Positions 17,096-26,565 of a stretch of 64,000 nt of DNA are shown one piece after another. A program made the translations under genes and the position numbers. Within the stretch, counting starts at the first letter, position 1. Every line of letters starts with the position of its first letter. Origin of the DNA: RGIG5579 sp045602025 (GTDB lineage: Bacteria; Bacillota; Clostridia; Oscillospirales; SIG627); assembly GCA_045602025.1 (NCBI GenBank), contig JAZSAT010000038.1, forward strand, positions 62,001-126,000. Reading direction: 5' to 3'. The notes under the pieces are model-generated. The model worked only from the letters and a program-made list of their open reading frames with translations. It did not search any database and was not told the DNA's origin.

Positions 17096-17120
17096 ACAAA
17101 AAAAAGAAAGGAGCCATGGC

Positions 17121-17843
17121 ATGAAACAAAAATTTTCCCTTTCCCTTTTCTGTTCCCTGGGAATGCTCCTTTTTACCTTTGTAACCTTTGCTTGGTTTTC
17201 CGATGTGGAAGGGTTTCAATTTGGCTTTGAGATCCCCGTAGGTACGGAAAACGGCCTTTTGTCCACCCTGGCAGACTGTGTCTGGATGGCTGCCCCCTTT
17301 CTTTTTACAGTCGGTTTATTCATTCACTCTGTTTCCGAAAGGATCCGTCTTTTCCTTTCCTCTTCCCCGCTTTTTTTGTATGCCATTCTCCGCATTCTAT
17401 CCTACCTTGGCGGAAAGGAAAGTCACCCCATCCTCTTTTTTACCCTCTTTTCCCTGATCCTCATCGGTGCCTTTTCCGCAGTGGCCGCCTTTGTTCCCGA
17501 GGCAAGAAAAAGCGCCGCATTGATCGCCTTTTCTTACGGTGCCGCGGAAACCCTACTCCTTCTTTTTTCCGCCTTGTTTCAGGAAAAGTATTCCCTCTTT
17601 TATTTTTCTCAGCTGATTCCCATGGGGCATACCTCCTATTTAAGATATAGCTTTTTCACCATTTCCACTTATCTTTATTATCTCTTCTATGCATTGGGTC
17701 TCGGCATCCGCCTTTTACCCCCGAAGAAAAATTGCGAAGATACAAAAGAAAAAATCATTCCGGAAATCATCAACGAAACGGAAGAAATCAACGAAGAAGA
17801 TTTTTCCTCCCTCAGCTTAGAGGATCTTGGAATTTCAAAATAA
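17121..17843 (+). CDS. Integral membrane protein of unknown function
   Basis: A 240-residue protein with six predicted hydrophobic segments and an acidic cytoplasmic tail of about 40 residues (rich in E and D, ending SSLSLEDLGISK). I do not recognise a family. The start is ATG at 17121, chosen for AAAGGAG at 7 nt; the in-frame ATG at 17013 lies upstream of the promoter. The larA gene follows 17 bp downstream, so both are probably co-transcribed, and a link to transport or sensing of the LarA substrate is possible but unproven. Confidence 0.65.
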   Translation: MKQKFSLSLFCSLGMLLFTFVTFAWFSDVEGFQFGFEIPVGTENGLLSTLADCVWMAAPFLFTVGLFIHSVSERIRLFLSSSPLFLYAILRILSYLGGKESHPILFFTLFSLILIGAFSAVAAFVPEARKSAALIAFSYGAAETLLLLFSALFQEKYSLFYFSQLIPMGHTSYLRYSFFTISTYLYYLFYALGLGIRLLPPKKNCEDTKEKIIPEIINETEEINEEDFSSLSLEDLGISK

Positions 17844-17860
17844 TTACAGAAAGGATCATT

Positions 17861-19114
17861 ATGAAAAAAGTATTAGAATTTGGCTACGGCAAAGGAATTC
17901 AGCAGGTTCAGCTTCCCGAAGAAAATGTAATGGGTGTTCTTGTTTCCAACGAGATCGACCACGAAAGAAAACACGAGGAAGCTGTCATCTACGCCCTGGA
18001 AAACCCCATCGGCAAAGAAAGACTTTCCACCTATGACCTTCGAAACAAAAAGATCGCCATTGTTACCAGCGACATTTCCCGCCCCCTTCCCAGCTACCGC
18101 ATTCTTCCCGCACTTTTGGACGAGCTTGAAAAAGCAGGCGCCGAAATGAAAAACATCGTGGTCGTTTTGGCTCTCGGCTCTCACAGGAACCACACCGAGG
18201 AAGAAAAAATTGCCCTTTGCGGAAAAGAAGCATATGATAGAGTTCGCTGCATCGATTCCACCCCGGGTGACTGCATTCATATGGGCGTAACAAAAGCCGG
18301 CACCCCTGTGGATGTATCCCGCGAGGTGGCAGAAGCAGATTTCAAAATCTGCCTCGGCAACATTGAATTCCACTACTTTGCAGGCTATTCCGGCGGTGCC
18401 AAGGCCATTATGCCCGGTGTTTCTACCCCCGAAGCCATTCAGGCAAACCACCGTATGATGGTTTCTCCCGATGCCCACGCAGGAAAGCTGGAAGGCAACC
18501 CCATCCGCGAGGACATTGAGGAAGCAGGCAATATTTGCGGCATCGACTACATTGTAAATGCCGTGCTTGACGAACATAAGAACATTGTTTATGCCGTTGC
18601 GGGTGATGTAACAAAAGCTCACCGTGAGGGCTGCAAATACTTAGATAAAATGTACCGCAAGCCTCTGAAGGAAAGAGCCGACATCGTTCTGGTCTCCCAG
18701 GGCGGCGCACCCAAGGATGCAAACCTCTATCAGACTCAGAAAGCACTTGACAATGCCAAGCACGCCGTGAAAAAGGGCGGCACCATCATTCTCATCGGTG
18801 CTTGTAATGAAGGTATGGGCAGCAAAAAGTTCGAATCCTGGCTCACCTCCGCTCCCACCGCTCATTCCATGGTAGAGCGTATCCACAAGGAATTTGAGCT
18901 TGGCGGCCACAAAGCAGCGGCCATCGGTATGGTACTTGAGGATGCTGACATTTTCTTTGTTTCCGAAATGGATCCCGATTTTGTCCGCAGCATTTTCCTG
19001 ACTCCCTTCTCCTCTGCTCAGGATGCGTTTGATGTGGCCTTTGAAAAATACGGCCCCGATGCCAAGGTTCTGGCAATGCCCTTCGGCGGTGCTACCCTCC
19101 CCATGGCAGACTAA
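17861..19114 (+). CDS. larA: LarA-family nickel-pincer racemase/epimerase
   Basis: A 417-residue homologue of lactate racemase. The residues holding the nickel-pincer cofactor are present in the expected spacing: D71 and R74 (SDISRP), H108 (GSHRNH), H171 and K181 in EFHYFAGYSGGAKAIMPGV, and H197 (QANHRMM). It would interconvert stereoisomers of a 2-hydroxy acid. Many LarA homologues act on substrates other than lactate, so the substrate is open. The cofactor-building larB, larC and larE genes are not in the window. ATG at 17861 follows AGAAAGGAT. A strong terminator closes the unit at 19124-19158. Confidence 0.88.
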   Translation: MKKVLEFGYGKGIQQVQLPEENVMGVLVSNEIDHERKHEEAVIYALENPIGKERLSTYDLRNKKIAIVTSDISRPLPSYRILPALLDELEKAGAEMKNIVVVLALGSHRNHTEEEKIALCGKEAYDRVRCIDSTPGDCIHMGVTKAGTPVDVSREVAEADFKICLGNIEFHYFAGYSGGAKAIMPGVSTPEAIQANHRMMVSPDAHAGKLEGNPIREDIEEAGNICGIDYIVNAVLDEHKNIVYAVAGDVTKAHREGCKYLDKMYRKPLKERADIVLVSQGGAPKDANLYQTQKALDNAKHAVKKGGTIILIGACNEGMGSKKFESWLTSAPTAHSMVERIHKEFELGGHKAAAIGMVLEDADIFFVSEMDPDFVRSIFLTPFSSAQDAFDVAFEKYGPDAKVLAMPFGGATLPMAD

Positions 19115-19123
19115 AATTAATAA

Positions 19124-19158
19124 AAAAAAAGAACAGCCTCTCGGCTGTTCTTTTTTTC
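19124..19158. terminator. Bidirectional terminator between larA and the ceramidase-like gene
   Basis: A stem of about 14 bp (AAAAAAGAACAGCC / GGCTGTTCTTTTTT) with TCTC loop and T runs on both strands, between two convergent genes. Confidence 0.9.
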
Positions 19159-19160
19159 TT

Positions 19161-20516
19161 TTAATCCTTCAATTCATCAAGCTTTAATTCATCAAGCATA
19201 TCCAGATACTCGGTAACCATCTCCTCGCCGGTTCCGGCTGCAAAGGTGCAGGCCTCTACCTCATAACCGCCGTTCTTGAAGCCGAGAGCGGAGGGAATAT
19301 ACCCGAAGGCGTGGTTGGTATATGCCAAAACAAAGGTCATATCAAAGGGGGAAGCCGCCTTGATCTGAACACCGTTGGTACAGAACATTTCATAAGGTGC
19401 GGTAACAAATGCTACCGGTCCGAGAGAAATGGCACTGACATGAATATTTTCTCCCATATCCGGTGTACGGTTACTTCTTCCCAAAATACCCTTTGCGTGA
19501 TAATAGGAATGATAACCGTATTTTTCGCAAAGCTTATTGATCTCTGTCCAGTCTTCACCGCGGTCAAAGGCAGCACAGATCTCTTTTGCCTCCTCAGCAT
19601 TGAATCCGGGAGGATTCAGCTGAAGATGACCGAAGTGATCCCTCTCTACCACGCGGATCTTGTCAAATTCCACAAGCTTCATATTGTCAAGGGCTTTGGC
19701 AAGGTAATTTGTCAGCTCAATGCCGTGCTTGATATGGTTGGAGTTGGAGATCTCTCCCTTAACGGAGGAGTTGGGAACCACATTTCCTGCTGCTCCCTGA
19801 TAGAAAGCAAACAGAATATCCAGTTTTTTCTCAGCAGCATCACGGAAGCCGCCCACCCAGTCAGCCGATACATCGGTGCGCTTCAGGCCGCTTGTGGTCG
19901 TAACATGGCAGGGGAAGTTTACCATAACAACATCCTTTGCGCCGGCTCTGCGGAAACGGATCACCTGAAGAGTCGGGTCAACACGGGTCTCGTGCATAGC
20001 AATGGGCGCATTGCTGGGGGTAACATACGCAACACCGGAGAAGGTACCGTCAGCGCGGTAGTAGCGGCGCACATAGTTCATCTGATGGGTATCAATGCTA
20101 CCCACATACATCTCGGCAGTCTTAAGACTGTCTACAGCATCCTTTGCCGCCTTCTGCATGCCTTCATAGAAGGTGGGAAGGAAGGACTCTACGGATTTTG
20201 CACCGTCACGCACATTGGGAGCAGAGTGGTTATGGGTGGCAGTAATAAAAATATTCTTTCTGGGGATAGAAAGGTTTTCCTCCACCCATTCAGAAACGAT
20301 GCGGTGGTTTTTCCTGGAAACACCAAGAAGGTCCACGCTGTAAAACAGAAGGGTTTCTTCTCCGTCGGAAATGGCAACACAGGTCAGACACAGGTCGTCC
20401 ATAATGTTTTCACTCAGTCTCGCATCCGTATTACCGAAGCCTCCGAGGCCGACTCCCTTCGGGATATCCATTGCAACACGGCCGTATCCCACACGCAATG
20501 TTTTCTTTTCTTTCAT
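19161..20516 (-). CDS. Neutral ceramidase-like protein, cytoplasmic
   Basis: A 451-residue protein similar to the N-terminal domain of neutral/alkaline ceramidases. It shows VGYGRVAMDIPKG at the start, the zinc-site segment ITATHNHSAPNVRDG (about residues 91-105), the strand VNFPCHVTTT, and FYQGAAGNVVPN in the middle. It lacks a signal peptide and the usual ceramidase C-terminal immunoglobulin-like domain, so a lipid amidase role is doubtful. Many such bacterial proteins are uncharacterised. It is a single transcription unit with a promoter at 20594-20622. Confidence 0.7.
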   Translation of the reverse strand: MKEKKTLRVGYGRVAMDIPKGVGLGGFGNTDARLSENIMDDLCLTCVAISDGEETLLFYSVDLLGVSRKNHRIVSEWVEENLSIPRKNIFITATHNHSAPNVRDGAKSVESFLPTFYEGMQKAAKDAVDSLKTAEMYVGSIDTHQMNYVRRYYRADGTFSGVAYVTPSNAPIAMHETRVDPTLQVIRFRRAGAKDVVMVNFPCHVTTTSGLKRTDVSADWVGGFRDAAEKKLDILFAFYQGAAGNVVPNSSVKGEISNSNHIKHGIELTNYLAKALDNMKLVEFDKIRVVERDHFGHLQLNPPGFNAEEAKEICAAFDRGEDWTEINKLCEKYGYHSYYHAKGILGRSNRTPDMGENIHVSAISLGPVAFVTAPYEMFCTNGVQIKAASPFDMTFVLAYTNHAFGYIPSALGFKNGGYEVEACTFAAGTGEEMVTEYLDMLDELKLDELKD

Positions 20517-20593
20517 TATTTTTCTCCTCTTTATTTTTCAGGTTACAACCTTTAAATTCAAAAGCATTTTTATACATAACTACTTCTTTTTTC

Positions 20594-20622
20594 ATTATAG
20601 TTTCTTCAATCCGCGATTGCAA
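20594..20622 (-). promoter_or_regulatory. Sigma-A promoter of the ceramidase-like gene
   Basis: TTGCAA (20622-20617), 17 bp, TATAAT (20599-20594) on the minus strand. The leader is about 75 nt. Confidence 0.75.
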
Positions 20623-20700
20623 GGCTTTTTTGAAAAAAAGTCCGTGTCAAGGTTTTTTCCTTCGCATAAAATATACTGTGGAAAAAGAAGGGAGAATCTT

Positions 20701-21483
20701 ATGAAAACCATCTATCTTCAAGGTGTTGACCCAAGACTTGTTCTTTTGGGAGAGCGCGCCCTGGAAACAGGCCTTCGCGTATATAAAAAGATTCCCGACA
20801 AGGCAGAAAAAGAAGCCGTTTTTGTTTTTGATCCTACAGAAAAAACCGAAAACATACTTCCCGTATTGGAAAAAGCAGAAAAAGGCTCTCTTTTTTTGCT
20901 GTGGAGAACCGATCCCGAGATCTTCGCTCGCGCCGAAGAAAAAAAGATCCGTGTCAAAAACATTTTGGAAGACAAGACATATCTTTTAAAAAATGCGCGG
21001 GAAACCGCGGAAGGGGTGCTTGCCAGTGTGATCGTGGAAACCGACCGTGTCCTTTCGGATCAGTGCATCTTAGTCTACGGCTACGGAAATTGTGGGCAAG
21101 AAATTGCAAAGCTCCTGTGGCTTCTCGGGTGCGAGGTCTTTATCTGGTCCAGAGAACGGGGCTGCAAAAAGGCCTTGGACGACGGCTTTAATATTTACCC
21201 CGCACCAACAAAGGGTCTTTTTATGTTCGACGGCGTAGTCAACACCGTTCCCGAACAGATTTTTTCTCCCGAGCTTCTCTCCACTCTGCGGCCAAATACA
21301 CATTTTTTTCAAGTAGCAAGCGGCACAAGCGGCATTTCGGAAAAGCTTCTGAAAAACAAAGGAATCCTTTATCACGATCTTCACGGGCTTCCGGGGAAAT
21401 TTTCTCCCGCTACCGACGCCGATGCCCTCTTTGATGTTCTGACCGCAGTCATTTCCGACGAAAAAGAAAGGATATCCCTATGA
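20701..21483 (+). CDS. dpaA: Dipicolinate synthase subunit A
   Basis: With DpaB, makes dipicolinic acid from dihydrodipicolinate in the mother cell during sporulation; this compound fills the spore core. The 260 residues match SpoVFA/DpaA, with a C-terminal NAD-binding domain around CILVYGYGNCGQEIAKLLWL (glycine motif about residue 125) and QVASGTSGISEKL. ATG at 20701 follows AAGAAGGGAG. CATAAAATA just upstream (about 20665) fits the sigma-K -10 pattern CATAnnnTA, but no clear -35 is seen. The gene overlaps dpaB by ATGA. Confidence 0.9.
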   Translation: MKTIYLQGVDPRLVLLGERALETGLRVYKKIPDKAEKEAVFVFDPTEKTENILPVLEKAEKGSLFLLWRTDPEIFARAEEKKIRVKNILEDKTYLLKNARETAEGVLASVIVETDRVLSDQCILVYGYGNCGQEIAKLLWLLGCEVFIWSRERGCKKALDDGFNIYPAPTKGLFMFDGVVNTVPEQIFSPELLSTLRPNTHFFQVASGTSGISEKLLKNKGILYHDLHGLPGKFSPATDADALFDVLTAVISDEKERISL

Positions 21484-22043
21484 AAACCATCGGATTTGCC
21501 ATGACGGGGTCCTTCTGTACTTTGGAAAAAAGCCTTTTCTTAATGGAGGAGATGACAAAAAAGTATACAGTCCTTCCCATTATTTCCGAGCGTGTTGCAG
21601 AAACAGACACCCGTTTTTTTAAAAAAGAAGAGGTAATCGCCCGCATAGAAAAAATTACGGGGCAAAAGCCCCTGAAAAGCATTTGCCAAGTGGAGCCGAT
21701 CGGACCGAAAAAGATGCTGGACCTTCTTCTCATCTGTCCTTGCACGGGAAATACCCTTTCCAAAATGGCTTATGGAATCACTGACAGCTGTGTGACCATG
21801 GCAGCAAAATCCCAGCGGCGGATCGGTGGAAATGTACTGATCGCGCTTTCTACCAATGACGCCCTCTCGGGCAGTGCCGCGAGCCTTGGAACAATGCTTG
21901 ACAAAAAAGGCTTTTTCTTTGTTCCCTTAAAGCAGGACGACCCTTTGGGGAAACCCGCTTCCCTGCAATGTGATTTTTCTCTCGTTCCGAAAGCCCTTGA
22001 GGCTGCTCTGGAGGGAAAAAGCCTCACACCTCTTTTTTTATAA
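21480..22043 (+). CDS. dpaB: Dipicolinate synthase subunit B
   Basis: The flavoprotein-like partner of DpaA in dipicolinate formation (187 aa). The N-terminus IGFAMTGSFCTLEKSLF and the later LLLICPCTGNTLSKMAYGIT and LIALSTNDALSGSAASLG match SpoVFB/DpaB of the flavoprotein (UbiX/CoaC-like) fold. Its ATG overlaps the dpaA TGA (ATGA), giving coupled translation. A strong bidirectional terminator follows directly. Together with the spoIIA operon it marks the organism as a spore former. Confidence 0.92.
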   Translation: MKTIGFAMTGSFCTLEKSLFLMEEMTKKYTVLPIISERVAETDTRFFKKEEVIARIEKITGQKPLKSICQVEPIGPKKMLDLLLICPCTGNTLSKMAYGITDSCVTMAAKSQRRIGGNVLIALSTNDALSGSAASLGTMLDKKGFFFVPLKQDDPLGKPASLQCDFSLVPKALEAALEGKSLTPLFL

Positions 22044-22047
22044 AGAA

Positions 22048-22082
22048 AAAAAGAAACCAAACCGAGGTTTGGTTTCTTTTTG
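22048..22082. terminator. Bidirectional terminator between dpaB and the downstream giant gene
   Basis: A near-perfect stem (AAAAGAAACCAAACC / GGTTTGGTTTCTTTT) around a CGAG loop, with T runs both ways. The same hairpin stands after the second giant gene but there is split by an insertion (26669-27066), showing that the gene was duplicated together with its terminator. Confidence 0.9.
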
Positions 22083-22087
22083 TTTGT

Positions 22088-25000
22088 TTAGAGTTCTACC
22101 TTGCCGCCAAGCTCAGCTTCTGTGCCGGCTTCGGGAGGATTCACGATCGAAACATCTCTGTTCAGGTAGTTATCAACTGCCTGAATGTAAATGAGGACAT
22201 GCTTTGCAAGGCTGTTGTCAGGCTCCTTATTGATAATGCTCTGAGCCACCCAATCTACCTGATCGGAAAGGGTAAGACACTTCTTACCGTTCTGATCAAA
22301 AATCTCAAAGTCCATCTTGTTCTGCATTTTAGATACGCTGAAGAAAATATCCACCGTAAATTCATATCTATCGCCCACCAAAACAGGCTCGGATACATCG
22401 CATACAGAGGTAACATCCTCTCCGTCTACCAGGATCTTCAAGCCATTTACACTCTCTGCGCTTGCCGCGGTACCGTAGAGACGGATACCGAGCGCATCAT
22501 TCATCAGAAGGTTCTTGCCGGTAAAGGTAAGAAGTGCACCCTCTTCCGCTGCGCTGCCGCTTGCTCTGCTCGTCACAGCAGTATGATGAAGGTCGTGCTC
22601 TGCAAAACCGGGATTCAGTACGACTCTGCCAAGATCCGCAATGGAGTAGAAAAGCTGCTTGTCTCTGAATTCTGTGCAGCTTGCCGCGCCAAGCTCCGCA
22701 AGCTTAACAATGGTATTGTATTTTGCGCTGTTGGCATCATAGATTGTTTCACCCAGGATCGCAAATTCTGTCATAAAGTCGGAAAGTCCGATTCCGCCAA
22801 AGGAAAGAACATAATATTCTCCTTCTGCAGTCAAATCGGCAAAGCCGCCTTCTGCCAGCTTCTGTCCGCCCAGAAGAACCGTATAGGTAAAGTCTTCTGT
22901 GATATCCGCCTTGTTAAAGTAGAATTTCACACCTACTCTGGTATCCAAAAGAAGCTTTGCGGATACAGGAGCTACAAAGGTAGCCTCCTTGTAAGTACCT
23001 ACAACCGTATTTGCATCTACCGCACCCTGACCGCAAACATAATCAGCAACCGAAAGCGTAAGCTTTCCGGTAGAATCGGTCAGGTAGGTACGGTCCTGCC
23101 AGTATTCTACCTGTGATACGGTTACATTGCCTTCCTCTGCGCCTGTAATGGTAACAGAGGCATCCTTGCCCACCTGAATGATACCGCTGCCGGTAAGAGA
23201 TTCAACGGTGGTAGTACCGTAGAAGGTAATGGGCTTTGTGCCCAGGTTAAATGTAAGGGTTGCAGTGGTAACACCGCTGGTTTTCGCGCCCTTTGTAACG
23301 CTGCCGCGGAAAGCACCGCCGTTGATCGTGGTATTTACCGTGGGAATGGTAGCACTTTCACCTCCGCCGTAGAAGGTAGTGATATCACCGCCGGAAATGG
23401 TATTGGTTACCGTACCGGTTACCGTTCCGCCCTTGGAGCCGCCGTAGAAGGTACCGATCGTACCGCCGTAAATTTCATTTTCAATGCTGCCGCTGAAGGT
23501 ATTCACGCGGCTGCCGCCATAGAAGGTACCAACCTTACCGCCAAGGAAAATGTTCTTTACAAGTGCCGCAGAGCCGCCGTTGGCCGCCGCATATATGCCT
23601 TCCATGTCTGCGCCGTCTCTGATATAAGTTACAATTTTCGTTGTTACCTTACCGCTGTTACATCCGCCGCTGGGGTATCCTGTCATTTTTGCGGCAAAAT
23701 GGTTTTCGATCTCATTGACTGTTGCGGAGTTACTGCCACAGTAGAAGCCTGTAGTAAACTTGGTCTGAGCCCCGCAAATGGTATTCTTAATGATCTTGTC
23801 GGTAGCAGTGGAAGCAGAAGCTCCGGAATAGCGAATAAAGCTTGCACCGTCGATCTCATTGATAATACGGTAAGTAAGGGAATCGTTTTCAGCAAAGGTA
23901 GCCAGGCTGTTACCGCCGTAGAACCAGTCGCCCTGGAAGGAAGCACCCTTGATCTTGTTGGTGATAGAGCCCTTAACGGTATATCCGCTCTTTTCGGTAC
24001 CACCGTAGGTATTGTAAGAAGCAAGCTTCGCGCCTGTATCATCGTAGGTAATACCGCCGTAAGTACCGCCGATAAAGCTGTTTTCAATATTGCCGATAAT
24101 GTTTCTGGTATAGTTACCGCAGAAAAGATTACCGAAAATAGTACAGTTCTTAAAGGTATTCTTAATGTTACCGTTCACCTGATTCTCGTAAGCGCCCATA
24201 TAATGGCTGGCAGTAGCAGGCATGGTTACATTTTCAAAATAGTTCTCAATGGAAGCGGGAGAACCGCATCTTACACCGATAAAGGTAGACCCTGTAGCAT
24301 TGGCAAAGCTTACATTTCTCAAAATATTGGTTACCTTGCCGCTGCCGCCACCGCCGTGGATCGCATCGCCCAGGGAGACACCCTGAATATTAAAGGTAAC
24401 ATCGCCCGTACAGCTACCGGGATTTGAACCGGAGCCGAAAAGACCTCTCAGATACTTCTGAATGGTAATTTCGCCGTCGGTAGGAGCAACTGTCAGGTTC
24501 ATATCACCTTGAAGGTGACCGTCCCAAAGCATGTTAACACCGCGAAGAGAGCCACCGGTTACAATAACATTCATATCACCGTAGTACTGCTCGCCCTGAC
24601 CCTCGGTATCGCCGCTCTGAGAGGTGCTGTGATCACCGTAGATCATATTCACGGTACCCTTCTTCAAATGAACGGTAGCATCGGAGGGAGCTCCGCCCAG
24701 CTTTGTACTGATGTTCTGAAGGATCGTACCTTCACCGTCAATGGTCAAAGTAGGCTTAACCTGATAGGGTCTGATATCTGCCGCACCGGACACACCGGAA
24801 GCATAATACTTGATCGCCTTTGCCTCAGCATCGGAAAGAGCAGTGGTATTCTGGTTGAAAAGATAACCGGAAGCCGCTGCGCGGATTACGTTAGAATCCA
24901 CAAATTCCACACCGTCACCGATGGTAACACCGGTCTTAACGGTTTCCCCTTCCTTCAGGGCAGGCCAACCAACAAATACAGCATCGGTACAGTTGTCTGC

Positions 25001-26512
25001 AAACAGGTATCCCTTATGCTCAAAATCAGCACCGTATGCACCGATGGGAGAGTTACCTACTTCATACCAAAGCATTCTGGCATTGGGATTATTTTCCTTG
25101 AAGAAATCATATACATCGCCGATACCAAATTTAGCAACCCCATTTTCCTTATAAACGCAGTTATCGATAACCTTGGTCTTATTTACCTCGTGATCTCCGG
25201 GATAAAAACCAAAGTCATCCAGGTGGTTGGTGGTTTCAAATACTGCTACGCTATCCCATGCCTTTGCGGGAAGAATGTCGGAAAGCAGTCTTATCGTATT
25301 CATCTCGTTGGATTTTACCGCACCCTGGCCGTTTGCATCGTACCAAACCTGCATGGAGTAGTCGCCGTTATCATTATAAATGTTGGAAGCAATGGTAGAG
25401 AATGCAATACTGGAGGTGTAGGCGTGGTGCACCTTCATATTCACACCTGCAGCACGGGCAACGGAAGCAAGCTCATCAATGCAGTAGTAAGCATTGGAAG
25501 AGCCGATAATCAAAAAGTTATAAATATTGTCAGCACCGATATCATCGGGCAAAACCTCTGTGCAGTAGCCTTCACCGTATTCCGCCGCAACCGCTGCATG
25601 AGCGATCTCCTGAAGCTCTTCAAAGGTCATATCGCTGTTTTTCAGGCTATAGGAAGGACGGAAGGTGTTGCCGATACAGCTTTTTCTCGTCAGTGTTTCA
25701 AACAGTACACAGGCATACAGATACTGACCGCCGCCGATATCACCCTCGTGACGCCAGTCACCGTAGTCAAGACCGTTTTTCATGGAATTTGCAAAAAGGA
25801 GATGACCCAGTTCTTCATCGCCGAATGCCGCGCTTTCCGCAGCCAGCATAGCAGCGTCGTTTACAGGGATCAGATCCACATCGTAAGTATCTCTTACATG
25901 CTCGGAAAGATGGGTGGAAAGAGCCGCCATCTCTTCAAATTCATCTCTGGTGGGAACCATCAGCTGTGTGGTTCCGGAAAAGTTCAGATCGCAGTCTACA
26001 AACTTAATATTACCGGAGCCTGCATAAAACTGTGTATTCTGAGCCGCAAGAGGCACCGTCATATTCACAAAGGTATAGTCGTTGGCACAGGCATACCAGC
26101 CGCCTGCTGCATCCAGATAAATAGATGAATCACGCTCGTAATTCTTATCAATACCGCGGATGGTAATGGGAAGCTTGGTACCGTCCTCTCTCCAGATAGT
26201 CGTAGCAGAAAAGAGAAGTCCCTGCTTACCCGTGGTAGTGGAATCGATACCCTGAGGTCCTGCCGATACCAGATCGCCCTGGAAACGGATCTCAAGGACA
26301 TCGTCCTTGCCCCAGGAAACCTTTGCTGCCTTCTGCATTGCTGCAACAAAGTTAGAAAAATGCAGCTTTCCTTCTTCTTCGTAATCCGCTACGGTATAGA
26401 TCTCCGTAGGGGTCTGCACTTGCGCCTTTGCACCGATGAAAAGCGCACCTGTCACACAGGTGACCAGCATCATGATCGCAAGAACAAGTGATATCAGCTT
26501 GCGTTTTGTCAT
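22088..26512 (-). CDS. Giant secreted protein with DUF4886-like segment and FYGG repeats (downstream copy)
   Basis: A 1474-residue exported protein. Residues 1-28 are a signal peptide (basic start MTKRK, hydrophobic core, AKA end). Residues about 330-500 resemble the DUF4886/SGNH-like fold: NFLIIGSSNAYYCIDELAS, then AWDSVAVFETTNH. Residues about 600-1100 form glycine- and asparagine-rich repeats with FYGG(S/G), IENEIYGG and VTNTISGG units, typical of a beta-helix. Residues about 1180-1460 form a C-terminal domain opening LLLDTRVGVKFYFN. There is no LPxTG motif or membrane anchor; the protein ends AELGGKVEL. I start at ATG 26512 (GGAGG at 7 nt). It is a tandem paralogue of 27070-31497. Its function is unknown; a surface or biofilm role is a guess. 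Confidence 0.85.
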   Translation of the reverse strand: MTKRKLISLVLAIMMLVTCVTGALFIGAKAQVQTPTEIYTVADYEEEGKLHFSNFVAAMQKAAKVSWGKDDVLEIRFQGDLVSAGPQGIDSTTTGKQGLLFSATTIWREDGTKLPITIRGIDKNYERDSSIYLDAAGGWYACANDYTFVNMTVPLAAQNTQFYAGSGNIKFVDCDLNFSGTTQLMVPTRDEFEEMAALSTHLSEHVRDTYDVDLIPVNDAAMLAAESAAFGDEELGHLLFANSMKNGLDYGDWRHEGDIGGGQYLYACVLFETLTRKSCIGNTFRPSYSLKNSDMTFEELQEIAHAAVAAEYGEGYCTEVLPDDIGADNIYNFLIIGSSNAYYCIDELASVARAAGVNMKVHHAYTSSIAFSTIASNIYNDNGDYSMQVWYDANGQGAVKSNEMNTIRLLSDILPAKAWDSVAVFETTNHLDDFGFYPGDHEVNKTKVIDNCVYKENGVAKFGIGDVYDFFKENNPNARMLWYEVGNSPIGAYGADFEHKGYLFADNCTDAVFVGWPALKEGETVKTGVTIGDGVEFVDSNVIRAAASGYLFNQNTTALSDAEAKAIKYYASGVSGAADIRPYQVKPTLTIDGEGTILQNISTKLGGAPSDATVHLKKGTVNMIYGDHSTSQSGDTEGQGEQYYGDMNVIVTGGSLRGVNMLWDGHLQGDMNLTVAPTDGEITIQKYLRGLFGSGSNPGSCTGDVTFNIQGVSLGDAIHGGGGSGKVTNILRNVSFANATGSTFIGVRCGSPASIENYFENVTMPATASHYMGAYENQVNGNIKNTFKNCTIFGNLFCGNYTRNIIGNIENSFIGGTYGGITYDDTGAKLASYNTYGGTEKSGYTVKGSITNKIKGASFQGDWFYGGNSLATFAENDSLTYRIINEIDGASFIRYSGASASTATDKIIKNTICGAQTKFTTGFYCGSNSATVNEIENHFAAKMTGYPSGGCNSGKVTTKIVTYIRDGADMEGIYAAANGGSAALVKNIFLGGKVGTFYGGSRVNTFSGSIENEIYGGTIGTFYGGSKGGTVTGTVTNTISGGDITTFYGGGESATIPTVNTTINGGAFRGSVTKGAKTSGVTTATLTFNLGTKPITFYGTTTVESLTGSGIIQVGKDASVTITGAEEGNVTVSQVEYWQDRTYLTDSTGKLTLSVADYVCGQGAVDANTVVGTYKEATFVAPVSAKLLLDTRVGVKFYFNKADITEDFTYTVLLGGQKLAEGGFADLTAEGEYYVLSFGGIGLSDFMTEFAILGETIYDANSAKYNTIVKLAELGAASCTEFRDKQLFYSIADLGRVVLNPGFAEHDLHHTAVTSRASGSAAEEGALLTFTGKNLLMNDALGIRLYGTAASAESVNGLKILVDGEDVTSVCDVSEPVLVGDRYEFTVDIFFSVSKMQNKMDFEIFDQNGKKCLTLSDQVDWVAQSIINKEPDNSLAKHVLIYIQAVDNYLNRDVSIVNPPEAGTEAELGGKVEL

Positions 26513-26565
26513 TGTTTTTCCTCCAAAAAACTTTTTCAGGAATATTTCATTCCTTCGCACCTTAC

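Noticed and set aside
19311..20555. Plus-strand frame (414 codons) opposite the ceramidase-like gene
   Set aside because: There is no ribosome-binding site or domain, and it runs through the minus-strand promoter region. The minus-strand protein has clear family motifs.
20660..20680. Firm sigma-K promoter for dpaA
   Set aside because: CATAAAATA matches the -10 pattern, but no -35 AC element is at the expected distance, so it is only mentioned in the gene entry.
24509..26128. Long plus-strand frame (539 codons) opposite the giant gene
   Set aside because: It is antisense to the repeat-rich coding sequence. The translated product has low-complexity composition and no recognisable family, while the minus strand has a signal peptide, promoter and terminator.
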